A stretch of DNA of 64,000 nucleotides from an uncultured Eubacteriales bacterium (GTDB taxonomy: Bacteria; Bacillota; Clostridia; Oscillospirales; Oscillospiraceae), in contig UQZA01000012.1 of the NCBI GenBank assembly GCA_900545515.1, positions 1 to 64,000 of the forward strand. The letters are read 5' to 3'. The first letter of the stretch is position 1, and each line of letters starts with the position of its first letter. The notes beneath the pieces are model-generated. The model worked only from the letters and a program-made list of their open reading frames with translations, was not told the DNA's origin and did no database searches. Below, in pieces: positions 7,672 to 16,400 of the stretch. Made by a program: the position numbers and the translations under genes.

Positions 7672-8808
7672 ATGATCGCCATTCCAGTAGAGCCTCCCAT
7701 TACCGAATATCTGCACGCCAAAGCGGCCAGACAGGGGATACCTCTGAGCGGAACCTTTGAGCTGACGCCCCTTTGCAACATGAACTGCCGCATGTGCTAT
7801 GTGCGCATGAGCCGGGAGCAGCAGGAGGCAATCCGCCCCCTGCGCACGGCTGCCCAATGGCTGGAGCTGGGCAGGCAGGCTAAGGAGCAGGGACTTCTGT
7901 ACCTCCTCCTCACAGGAGGGGAGCCCTTCCTCCGCCCGGATTTCCGGGAAATCCTGGCAGGCCTGCACCAAATGGGCCTGCTCATTTCCATCAATTCCAA
8001 TGGAACTCTGATTGATGAGTCCGTGGTCCGGTGGCTGAAGGAGACGCCGCCGGTGCGGATCAACATCACCCTATATGGCGCCTCGGACGAAACCTATGGC
8101 CGCCTCTGCCGGAATCCCCAGGGCTTTACCCAGGTGACCCGGGCCATTCGTCTTCTGGGGGAGGCAGGCATTACGGTCAAGCTGAATTGCAGCCTGACCC
8201 CCCACAATGCAGCGGACCTGGAGGGGATTTTTGCCTTTGCCAAGGAGGAGGGGCTCCTGGTACAGGCTACCTCCTACATGTTCCCCCCTCTGCGCCGGGA
8301 CCCCAGCCAGGTGGGCTGCAACGACCGCTTCACCCCCCAGGAGGCGGCCTATTACGCCGCCCGGATCGAATCCCTCCTGAACGGGGCGGAGGCCTTCCTG
8401 GAGCGGCTGAAATCCCAAAGCTGGGAGGGACTTTGCGCCGACCCCGGGGAGGACTGCGGAACCCTGGAGGGGGAGGGCATCCGGTGCCGCGCCGGAAAGT
8501 GCAGCTTCTGGGTGACCTGGGAGGGGCGCCTCCTGCCCTGTGGGATGCTCCCGGATCAGGGAGCGGACGTGTTCCAGGTGGGCTTTGCAGAGGCCTGGAG
8601 ACAGGCGAGGGAAGCCGCCGCCGGAATCCGGCTGCCGGCAAAATGCGCCAGCTGTAGCCTCCGGGACCAGTGCCGGGCCTGCGCCGCCATGGTGCGCACG
8701 GAAAGCGGCGATTACCAAAAGGTACCGGATTACCGCTGCCGGATGACCCATGCCTATCCCTCCGCCTGCCATCAGCTGGAGGAGGAAATTTTGAACCGAA
8801 AGGCTTGA
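7672..8808 (+). CDS. Radical SAM/SPASM peptide-modifying enzyme
   Basis: A 378-residue radical SAM enzyme. The [4Fe-4S] cluster that cleaves S-adenosylmethionine is held by C35-x3-C39-x2-C42 (CNMNCRMC), and the SAM-binding GGEPFLRPDF motif follows at about residue 82. The C-terminal third carries a Cys-rich SPASM domain (CRAGKC, LPCGM, CASCSLRDQCRAC, YRCR) for auxiliary clusters. SPASM enzymes typically install carbon-carbon or thioether cross-links in peptides, or act as anaerobic sulfatase maturases; no sulfatase is present here. With a PqqD-like protein and a Cys/Trp-rich peptide in the same locus, the peptide is the likely substrate. The ribosome binding site AAGGAGTGG supports ATG 7672. 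The next gene begins 15 bases after the stop. Confidence 0.85.
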   Translation: MIAIPVEPPITEYLHAKAARQGIPLSGTFELTPLCNMNCRMCYVRMSREQQEAIRPLRTAAQWLELGRQAKEQGLLYLLLTGGEPFLRPDFREILAGLHQMGLLISINSNGTLIDESVVRWLKETPPVRINITLYGASDETYGRLCRNPQGFTQVTRAIRLLGEAGITVKLNCSLTPHNAADLEGIFAFAKEEGLLVQATSYMFPPLRRDPSQVGCNDRFTPQEAAYYAARIESLLNGAEAFLERLKSQSWEGLCADPGEDCGTLEGEGIRCRAGKCSFWVTWEGRLLPCGMLPDQGADVFQVGFAEAWRQAREAAAGIRLPAKCASCSLRDQCRACAAMVRTESGDYQKVPDYRCRMTHAYPSACHQLEEEILNRKA

Positions 8809-8823
8809 GAAAGGCGGGAATAT

Positions 8824-9762
8824 ATGAAAAACAAGAGAAAAATCATATGTTGGGCGGTTCTCGGTGCCCTTTTGCTCTGCGCCGCCGTGGTCCTTGCCCT
8901 GACCCGGGGCCGGGATCCGGAACCGGCGATTTCTCCGAATGCGCCTACAGGCGCTCCCACGGAGCCGGCGGACCCGACCGCGCTGCCGGTGGAAACCTCT
9001 CGACCGCCGGAGTCCACGGCTCCCACAGAGATGCCTTCCACAGGCCGTCCGGCAGCTTCCACCGACCCGGAACCTTCCGGGGAGACAACAATAGCCCCGG
9101 AGAAAACGGAGCCGCCACAGGCCACCACGGCCCCCACATCCCCAATAGAGGCGCCGCCAGAGACAGAGCCCACAGGCGGAGCTTCTTCCATCTCCCTTCC
9201 CTATGAAATTCCGGACACAGGCCTCGTTGTTGCCAAGGTTGCCGCCTATGACGGCATCTTCCTGGAGGACGGGTCGAATGAGGAGATCACCGGCGTAGCC
9301 GCCATGGTCCTCACCAACACGGCGGATACAGCGGTGGAATTTGCCGGGATTACCTTGACCGCCGGGACAGAAACCTGGGAGTTCCGGGCCTCTGCCATTC
9401 CCGCCGGCGCCACGGTGGTGGTCCAGGAGGCAAACCGGACCCATTTCCGGGAGACGGCCTATGGAGACTGCAAGGCGGACGTGGCCACCCTGCCAGAGCT
9501 GGAAATGTCTTCGGACCAGGTGGAAGTGACGGAACACGGGGGCAATTCCCTTACGGTGACCAACCTCACCGGCGCAAGCATCCCCGTGGTGCGGGTATTC
9601 TACAAATACTACTTGGAAGATATGGACGCCTACGTGGGCGGCATTGCCTACACCGCCAAGGTGGAAAACCTGGAGGCGGGAGCCTCCGTCCAAATCACTC
9701 CCACCCATTATGCTTCCGGCTCCAGCCGGGTGGTGATGGTGCGGACCTACGATGGACAATAG
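8824..9762 (+). CDS. Membrane-anchored extracytoplasmic protein of unknown function
   Basis: 312 residues. A positively charged start and a hydrophobic helix at about 7-26 form an uncleaved signal anchor. Residues 30-120 are a Pro/Thr/Glu-rich wall-spanning linker, and residues 121-312 form a beta-rich globular domain that I do not recognise. It lies between the radical SAM and PqqD-like genes with short gaps (15 and 11 bases), so it belongs to that transcription unit. A surface-displayed receptor, tether or export/immunity factor for the peptide system is possible. The sequence itself supports only the topology. Confidence 0.7.
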   Translation: MKNKRKIICWAVLGALLLCAAVVLALTRGRDPEPAISPNAPTGAPTEPADPTALPVETSRPPESTAPTEMPSTGRPAASTDPEPSGETTIAPEKTEPPQATTAPTSPIEAPPETEPTGGASSISLPYEIPDTGLVVAKVAAYDGIFLEDGSNEEITGVAAMVLTNTADTAVEFAGITLTAGTETWEFRASAIPAGATVVVQEANRTHFRETAYGDCKADVATLPELEMSSDQVEVTEHGGNSLTVTNLTGASIPVVRVFYKYYLEDMDAYVGGIAYTAKVENLEAGASVQITPTHYASGSSRVVMVRTYDGQ

Positions 9763-9773
9763 GAGGGTGGAGT

Positions 9774-10040
9774 ATGAAAATCAAAGGCGAATTCATCATG
9801 CGGGAGCTGGTGGGGGAGATCCTCCTGGTTCCCGTGGGCCAGACGGCCCTGCAGTTTAACGGTATGATCACCCTGAACCCTGTCAGCGCCCAAATTTGGC
9901 GCAGCCTGGAGCAGGGCGCTCCTTACGAGGAGATTCTTCGGGGCATCCTGGACCAGTTCGACGTGGCGGAGGATACCGCACGCCAGGATTTGGACCGATT
10001 CCTGGAAGAAATGCGGGGGCGGGATTTGCTGGAGGAATGA
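9774..10040 (+). CDS. PqqD-like RiPP recognition element
   Basis: An 88-residue protein with the PqqD fold pattern: an N-terminal beta sheet (EFIMRELVGEILLVPVG, FNGMITLNPVSAQIW) followed by a helical part (YEEILRGILDQFDVAEDTARQDLDRFLEEM). The motif LNPVSAQIWRSLE is typical of this family. Stand-alone PqqD proteins bind the leader of a precursor peptide and deliver it to a radical SAM/SPASM enzyme. The AGGAGGGTGGAG ribosome binding site is very strong. It is the last gene of the unit that contains the radical SAM enzyme, and its presence is the best evidence that this locus makes a peptide product. Confidence 0.85.
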   Translation: MKIKGEFIMRELVGEILLVPVGQTALQFNGMITLNPVSAQIWRSLEQGAPYEEILRGILDQFDVAEDTARQDLDRFLEEMRGRDLLEE

Positions 10041-10124
10041 TACCCCGGCCCCACGGAAACAGATTGTTCACAATTTATACAAATTTGACGGCCCTTATTC
10101 TGCGGAATTTGGCGCAACTTGTGC

Positions 10125-10153
10125 TTGCTGTCAGATGGAATTTCCTGTATAAT
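10125..10153 (+). promoter_or_regulatory. Promoter in front of a possible structured RNA
   Basis: -35 TTGCTG (10125-10130) and consensus -10 TATAAT (10148-10153), spacer 17. The next protein start is 366 bases away, so the transcript begins with a long untranslated, structured region. Confidence 0.65.
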
Positions 10154-10154
10154 A

Positions 10155-10300
10155 GGCTCGCTCCACTTTCTGGTGGGGCGAGCCTTGCGTCAGAAGGAGG
10201 ACAGAGCCGGAACGCAATCTCTTGTTGGAGCCCATGCGGGCTCAAAATTTTATAGCGCAGGGCAACGGCCCTGTAGGTCCCTCGGAGCGTAAGCTCCATC
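10155..10300 (+). ncRNA. Candidate structured RNA of unknown class
   Basis: Directly after a good promoter, five consecutive helices can be drawn: GGCTCGC...GCGAGCC (10155-10184), TTGCGT...ACGCAA (10185-10217, enclosing GGAGGA), GAGCCC-ATGC-GGGCTC (10228-10243), CAGGGC...GCCCTG (10258-10273) and GGAGC-GTAA-GCTCC (10284-10297). No convincing open frame or known riboswitch, 6S, SRP, RNase P or tmRNA signature was recognised. The remainder of this gap (10301-10518) is AT-rich with one more hairpin near 10432-10448 and no gene. It may be an independent small RNA or a long leader of the peptidase gene. Confidence 0.4.
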
Positions 10301-10518
10301 GGTACTTGTATAAAACAACATGAGAGTAGTAAAAGTAGGCCGTTCTGATCAGTCTGGTTTTCCAGCTTGAACCATTACTATATAGACTCAACATAAAAGA
10401 CGACCGGAAAATTGGATAAATAAAGGGCGGACGGCTTTGGCTGTCCAATCATAAATAAAACAATACAAGGCGGGATTGTTTGACAAGTACAATTGCTTTT
10501 TTATTGGAGTGAATTACG

Positions 10519-11301
10519 ATGAAAAAACTAATTGTATGGTCCCTTGTGATTTCGATGTGCGCGCTTCTCCTGACTGCCTGTGGAAACGGGCAGGAGGCAA
10601 GCCGTGGCAACTACACCGACGAGATGAAGATTCCCTATTCCTGCGATCTGAGCGCGGAGGATGGGGCGGACAGTGTGGAGCGCCAGGGCGACCACCAGGG
10701 AAGCCCTTATTTTAACACCCTGGATTTCTATCATTTGGAGTCCAGCGACACCCTGACCATCCTCAGCCACTTCAAAACGCAGCAGCAGACCAGCGAGTGG
10801 AGCTGCGGCGTGTCCAGCGCCCTTATGGTACTCAATTGGTATGGTAAGCTGGGAGACTACAACGAGGAATCTCTGGCCGCTTACCGCAGCAACGGGTTGG
10901 AGCCCGGCGCCACCAGCCTGAGCCAGTTGATCGAGATTTTCCAGGGTGTGGGCGGATTTGACCTGTATTCCACCTACGACTGCCAGGATCAGGTACACGA
11001 GGTGTTTACCTTTGACTACATTCAGAAGACCCTGGCTGCCGGTAACCCCATCATGGTTGGCTGGAACGACTGGGGCGGCCATTGGCAGGTGATCATCGGC
11101 TACGACACCATGGGGACGGAAACCACCCAGGACGATGTGGTCATTGTCGCCGATCCCTACGATACCACCGACCATAACCAGGACGGCTACGGCGTGTACA
11201 GTGCAGAACGGTTCCTGTACAACTTTACCTTCTATAACTTCTTTGACGATGCCTCCGGGGAATTGAACGACATGTGCTTCCTGGTGGCGACGCCCCAGTA
11301 A
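10519..11301 (+). CDS. C39-like cysteine peptidase lipoprotein
   Basis: 260 residues. The signal peptide ends in lipobox LTAC (Cys21), so the mature protein is lipid-anchored outside the membrane. The C-terminal domain from about residue 85 fits the peptidase C39-like family, with the candidate nucleophile in WSCGVSSA (Cys96), His188 in GGHWQVIIGYD and Asp212 in ADPYD. Classical C39 domains are fused to ABC exporters and cut double-glycine leaders; this stand-alone extracellular version is different. It lies 478 bases after the PqqD gene behind its own possible promoter, so it may or may not belong to the peptide cluster. A role in trimming the exported peptide is speculative. Confidence 0.7.
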   Translation: MKKLIVWSLVISMCALLLTACGNGQEASRGNYTDEMKIPYSCDLSAEDGADSVERQGDHQGSPYFNTLDFYHLESSDTLTILSHFKTQQQTSEWSCGVSSALMVLNWYGKLGDYNEESLAAYRSNGLEPGATSLSQLIEIFQGVGGFDLYSTYDCQDQVHEVFTFDYIQKTLAAGNPIMVGWNDWGGHWQVIIGYDTMGTETTQDDVVIVADPYDTTDHNQDGYGVYSAERFLYNFTFYNFFDDASGELNDMCFLVATPQ

Positions 11302-11427
11302 CAGGACGTGACTTCCGGCTCAGTCACAGGCTGATACAAGAGCGAAACATCTGACGGCCCACTGCGGCCTGGATGGACGTAACATAGGTGCAAATAACAG
11401 ACAAATCGGTCAACCCGAAAGTGACAT

Positions 11428-11478
11428 GATCCCCCTAAAGTAGACCAAGGAAAAATCCAAAGTCGGCTTTAGGGGGTC
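11428..11478. repeat. Inverted repeat, possible terminator or transposon-end remnant
   Basis: GATCCCCCTAAAG (11428-11440) is matched by CTTTAGGGGGTC (11467-11478), followed by AATTT. It lies between convergent genes. It could terminate transcription, but the sharply conserved CCCCCTAAAG ends also resemble terminal repeats of a mobile element whose interior has been lost. No transposase is present. Confidence 0.4.
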
Positions 11479-11555
11479 AATTTATACCGAAATCACTGCA
11501 TGCACCAGATTGACATTCAAGGCGAAGACGCCCTGATTTTTTCGGGGCATCTTCG

Positions 11556-12599
11556 TCATTTTTGCGGAAGCGTCACATCCATAATCGTCCCGGTCAAATC
11601 GGATCTGCGCACTTTAACGGTACCACCATGCAGCCCTATGATTTTGTGAACAATTGCTAACCCCAGGCCATTGCCTTGGGTGGCATGAGAAGTATCCGCT
11701 TGGTAAAACTTATCAAAAATATGCGATTGTGCTGCAGCGGGAATTTCATCGCCTTTGTTCGCAAATGAAATGACCAAGGCTGCTGGGGTTTCTCTGATGC
11801 TAATTTCAACCGTTTCATGCTCCGGTGAAAATTTGATGGCATTGTCAGCCAGATTGATCCACACCTGTTTCAGAAGCTCCTTATTTCCCACTACAAAATG
11901 CTCTCCGCAGTCAAAGGCCACTGTGATGTCTTTGGCTGACCATCTTTTGTCCAGGAGCGCAATAACCTGACGAATTTGTTCGCTGACATTCAACCGGGTA
12001 CGCTCCGTGAGGATGCTTTGCTGTTCGATTTTGGAGAGGTTCAGAATATTCGAGGCTAGCGCCGTAAGGCGGGAAGCTTCCTCGATGATTGTCTGAATAT
12101 ATTCCTCTCTCTCCTCCTGGGTCAGATCGTCCAGCTTTAGCATTTCTGCAAAGCCCTGAATAGAGGATATCGGCGTTTTGAACTCGTGGGAAAAATTATT
12201 GATGAAATCACTGCGGAGCATCTCTACGCTGCCGATCTCCTCCGCCATGTGGTTGAACTTCTCACTTAACTTTTTCAGCTCTGCTGGCGCTTTCAGATTG
12301 ATCCGTGCGCTGTAATCTCCGTCTGCAATTCGGTCAATCGCGTTCATCAGGTCTCTGAGCGGGGCCAGAGGGAAACGGCTGAACACCATCGATAACGCCG
12401 CGCCCACCAGCAGGCTGATGACCGCAAACAATACCAGAATAACGCCCACCGACCTGTTACCATGAACTAAGCCGAGCCGATAGAGCAGAAACGCTCCAAG
12501 GAACACGATCAGCATAGCGAAGAACATGAACAGGAATACCATAGCGGCAAACATGATGGTGAGCTGCTGCTTGCATGAAAATCTTTTCAGCTTACCCAT
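11556..12599 (-). CDS. Two-component sensor histidine kinase
   Basis: A 347-residue membrane kinase. Two transmembrane helices (about 13-40 and 50-73) enclose only a very short extracellular loop, as in intramembrane-sensing kinases. A HAMP segment (74-127) follows, then the dimerisation helix with phospho-accepting His138 (FSHEFKTP), and a complete HATPase domain (NLADNAIKFSP, GNGLGLAIV). The ATG at 12599 overlaps the end of the response regulator gene by 8 bases, so translation is coupled; a longer upstream frame duplicates regulator sequence and was dropped. The divergent ABC transporter next door is the likely target. A short extracellular loop plus a neighbouring permease with a huge extracellular part suggests that the transporter may help sense a cell-envelope stress (inference). 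Confidence 0.9.
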   Translation of the reverse strand: MGKLKRFSCKQQLTIMFAAMVFLFMFFAMLIVFLGAFLLYRLGLVHGNRSVGVILVLFAVISLLVGAALSMVFSRFPLAPLRDLMNAIDRIADGDYSARINLKAPAELKKLSEKFNHMAEEIGSVEMLRSDFINNFSHEFKTPISSIQGFAEMLKLDDLTQEEREEYIQTIIEEASRLTALASNILNLSKIEQQSILTERTRLNVSEQIRQVIALLDKRWSAKDITVAFDCGEHFVVGNKELLKQVWINLADNAIKFSPEHETVEISIRETPAALVISFANKGDEIPAAAQSHIFDKFYQADTSHATQGNGLGLAIVHKIIGLHGGTVKVRRSDLTGTIMDVTLPQK

Positions 12600-13269
12600 G
12601 GCGGATGACCGCCTTATAACCGATTCCCCGGATCGCCACGATCTCAAACTCCGGCCAGTCCCCAAACTTGTTTCGGAGCCGGTTGATATGGGTGTTGACT
12701 GTTGTGTCCACTGTGGTAGACTCCATCCCCCATATTTCATCCATTAACTGCAGTCTCGTAAATATCTTGTCCGGGTAGGAGAGCAGTTTAAAGAGCAAAT
12801 AGAACTCCTTTTTGGGCAGTGTCTGCGCACAGCCGTCTCTCGTTACTGTCAGAGCGTCATAATCCAGGGTAACTTTTCCTATATGCAGCTTGCGCTCACT
12901 GGCAATCTGAGCGCGGCGGAGCAGCGCTTTGATCCGCAGCAGAAGCTCCTCCTGGTTGACTGGCTTGACCATATAGTCGTCTGTTCCAACCAAAAAGCCC
13001 TTGCACTTTTCCTCCGGGAGCTGCTTGGCAGTCACCATTAAAATCGGCACCATGCTCCCGCAGCTCCTTAACCGTTCTGTAAATTCATAGCCGTCCATTT
13101 TTGGCATCATCACGTCCAGCACGATCAAGTCGATGTGCTGTGTGTCCATGACGGCCATCGCTTCGATTCCATTGCCCGCCTCCACGACCTCATACCCGCC
13201 GTGTCTCAAAACAGCCTGCATCAACCGCGCTGTGCTTCTGTCATCTTCTACCACAAGTATCTGAAACAC
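12592..13269 (-). CDS. OmpR/PhoB-family response regulator
   Basis: 225 residues. The receiver domain (1-118) has the acidic pocket VVEDD (7-10), phospho-acceptor Asp52 (VLDVMMP), and the conserved Thr/Lys (VTAK, MVKPV). The C-terminal winged helix (about 130-225) ends with the family motif TVNTHINRLRNK...IRGIGYKA. The start is placed at GTG 13269 because GGAGGG then lies 7 bases away; a GTG six bases upstream would abut the ribosome binding site. It is the first gene of an operon with the histidine kinase and is divergent from the ABC transporter. A direct role controlling that transporter is likely. Confidence 0.9.
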   Translation of the reverse strand: MFQILVVEDDRSTARLMQAVLRHGGYEVVEAGNGIEAMAVMDTQHIDLIVLDVMMPKMDGYEFTERLRSCGSMVPILMVTAKQLPEEKCKGFLVGTDDYMVKPVNQEELLLRIKALLRRAQIASERKLHIGKVTLDYDALTVTRDGCAQTLPKKEFYLLFKLLSYPDKIFTRLQLMDEIWGMESTTVDTTVNTHINRLRNKFGDWPEFEIVAIRGIGYKAVIRHG

Positions 13270-13304
13270 TGGCACTCCCTCCCTACAACATGTTTTTATT
13301 ACCT

Positions 13305-13333
13305 ATTATAACACGGGAATTAAGCCGAAAGTA
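13305..13333 (-). promoter_or_regulatory. Promoter of the two-component operon
   Basis: On the minus strand a consensus -10 TATAAT (13305-13310) lies 35 bases before the regulator start; the -35 region (about 13328-13333) matches poorly, as is common for activator-dependent promoters. The 160-base spacer to the divergent transporter gene contains no other clear sigma-A promoter. Confidence 0.5.
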
Positions 13334-13435
13334 AACTTTCTGAGAATTTTATGCGAAAGCCCTCCGGAGTTGATGTTCAGTTGTTCAAAGAGGTGTAGAC
13401 TTGCGGAAGTCAGATCGAAAGGAAGGGCTTGAACC

Positions 13436-16400
13436 ATGCTTCAAATCAAGGACATCCGCAAGGAGTATAAAACTGGAGGTCTGGTACAGAAAGCGCTGGA
13501 CGGAGTCAGCCTGAACCTCCGTGAAAATGAATTTGTTGCGATTCTCGGTCCCAGCGGTTCCGGCAAGACAACGCTGCTGAATATGATCGGAGGCCTTGAC
13601 CGCTACGACAGCGGCGATTTAATTATCAACGGCATCTCGACCAAGAAATATAAAGACCGGGATTGGGACTCATACCGCAACCACACCATTGGTTTTGTGT
13701 TCCAGAGTTATAACCTGATCCCACACCAGTCGATCCTATCCAATGTGGAGCTGGCGCTGACGATTTCCGGCGTTTCAAAAGGAGAGCGGAGAAAACGCGC
13801 TCAAAACGCCTTGGCACAGGTCGGGCTGGGAGATCAACTCCATAAAAAGCCGAGCCAGATGTCCGGCGGACAAATGCAGCGCGTGGCCATCGCGAGGGCG
13901 TTGGTCAACGACCCGGATATTCTCCTGGCCGATGAACCCACCGGCGCTTTGGACAGCGACACCAGCGTCCAGGTTATGGAGCTGCTGCGGGAAGTGGCGA
14001 AGAACCGGCTTGTGGTCATGGTGACCCACAATCCGGAGTTAGCGGAGAAATACGCCACCCGGATCGTTCAACTGAGGGACGGCAGGATCTGTTCGGATAC
14101 TGCACCATTTGAAATGGGTGAGAGCGGTCAGGTTGAGCCGATCCATAAGAACATGGGGAAGGCGTCCATGTCGTTTCTTACAGCCCTCTCCCTCAGTTTC
14201 CATAACCTTCGGACCAAAAAGGCCCGGACACTCCTGACCTCCTTTGCCGGGTCAATCGGGATCATCGGCATTGCACTGATCCTGGCGCTGTCCAACGGTG
14301 TGAATGCCTATATCCAGTCCATTGAGGAAGATACCCTGTCGGAATACCCGCTACAGATCCAAAGCAGTGGAATGGACTTTACTGCAATGATGGAGGAGGG
14401 CAGCGGAAGTATCCAGGGTGGCCCCGGTCAGGCCAGTGTTTCACAGCGGATTACCAGCATGCTCGCTCAGGTTGAGGCCAACGATCTTGCTTCTCTCAAG
14501 GAGTATTTCGACAGCGGGGAGAGCGGGATTGAACAGTACGCCAAGGCCATTGAGTATACTTACCATGCAGCGCCCCAGATTTTCCGGCTGGAGGACAGTG
14601 GCGTACGTCAGGTAAACCCAGACCAGTCTTTTTCAGCCCTTGGGGTCGGCAGCGCCTCCGGCAGTAACAATTTTGTGTCCATGATGATGAACACAGACGT
14701 CTTTCATCCCATGCCGGAGGATACATCGCTGTTCCAAAAGCAGTATGAGGTCAAAGCGGGCCGCTGGCCAGAGCGGTATAACGAGTGTGTAGTGGTGCTC
14801 ACCTCCGGCGGCAGCATCAGCGATCTTGCGCTTTATGCCATGGGTCTGCGGGATTCTCTGGAGCTGGATGAAATGATCCGGCAGTTTATAGCGGAGGAGG
14901 ACGTCAAAGCGCCCACAGACCTTCGGCCCTATGATTATGAGGAGCTTCTTGACGTCACCTTCAAGCTGGTGAACGCGGCGGATTACTTTGAGTATGATGA
15001 TACCTACAACGTGTGGAAGGACAAATCCGGCGATGAGGAGTATATGCGGGAGCTGGTCAGCCAGGGCGAGGATATTACGATTGTCGGTGTTGTGCAGCCC
15101 AGGGAGGACGCCATAGCAACCATACTGGACGCGGGTATCGGTTATCCCGCAGCCCTGACACAGCATGTGATCGAGGAGGCTGCAGCAAGCTCCATTGTTC
15201 AAGAGCAGCTTGCCGGGCCGAATATAAACGTGCTGACCGGCGATGCCTTTGGGGCGGATGATGGGCAGGGCGGCTTCAACCTGGAATCCCTGTTCACGAT
15301 CAATGAGGACGCGCTGCAAAACGCGTTCTCGATTGACCAGCGTGCACTTAATGTCGATATGTCGCGTTATTTTAACGCGAACAGTCTGGATCTCTCCTCC
15401 ATGCTTGATCTGAACCAGTTCACATTTGACCTGCCGGAGCTGGACGGCGCAGTCATGGGGGATGTGTTGGGCCGGCTGGATCTGTCCGCTTCCACGGAAA
15501 AGCTCCATCAGCTTGCCTGCGCCCTTGCAGATGGATATGGGGCCTATGCGCTGACCCATCCAGAAGCCGACTATTCCGGGTTAAGTACATACTTTATGGA
15601 GTATTTGCAGACCCCCGAGGCCAAGCAGCGGCTACATGCCGGGATCTGCAAGATCGTTCAATCCAATGTAGAGGCGGATGTGTCCCTGGAGGAAATGAAG
15701 CTTCTGATTCAAGATATTTTATCGGGCTATCAAAGCTATGTTACGGAAACGCAGCTGACTGACCCGGACAAATTCGGCGAATCTCTTCATGCGTACCTGC
15801 AAACGCCGGAAGTGGAGGCGATGATGGCTGAAAGAGCCCCAGACATTCTGAAAATCAGTGAGGAAGTCACCATCTCCCAGGAGGAGCTGGATGCGCTGGC
15901 CGCTGATATGGTGAAGGGCTATCAGGAATATGCGGCTGCCAAAGCTCTACCGGACCCCAGCAAAATGAGCGAGCATTTTCATGATTATTTGCAGACGTCG
16001 GAGGCGCAAATGCTCTTGACCGCTGAGATTGCGGAGATCATCGACGCGAAATCCCTGGAGGCCCAGATTTCCGACGCAATCGGTGATTATATGCAGACGG
16101 TCACAGACTCCTACACCGAGGCGGTCGCGCAGGCTATGCAGCTCCAAATGGCGGCGGCGACACAGCAGATTGTAAGTCAGATGGAACAGGCCATGGAGCA
16201 GATCGGGGCAAATATGGAGGACGCTTTCACCATAGACGCCGATGCCTTTGCCAACGCCATCGAAATGAATATGGATGAAAATGAGCTGACAGAGCTGCTC
16301 CGATCTATGATGACTGCTGAGGACGCGTCCTTTGATGGGAATCTCAATAGTTTTGGATACGCTGATCTGAGTAAGCCTGCGCAGATTGATATTTATCCGC

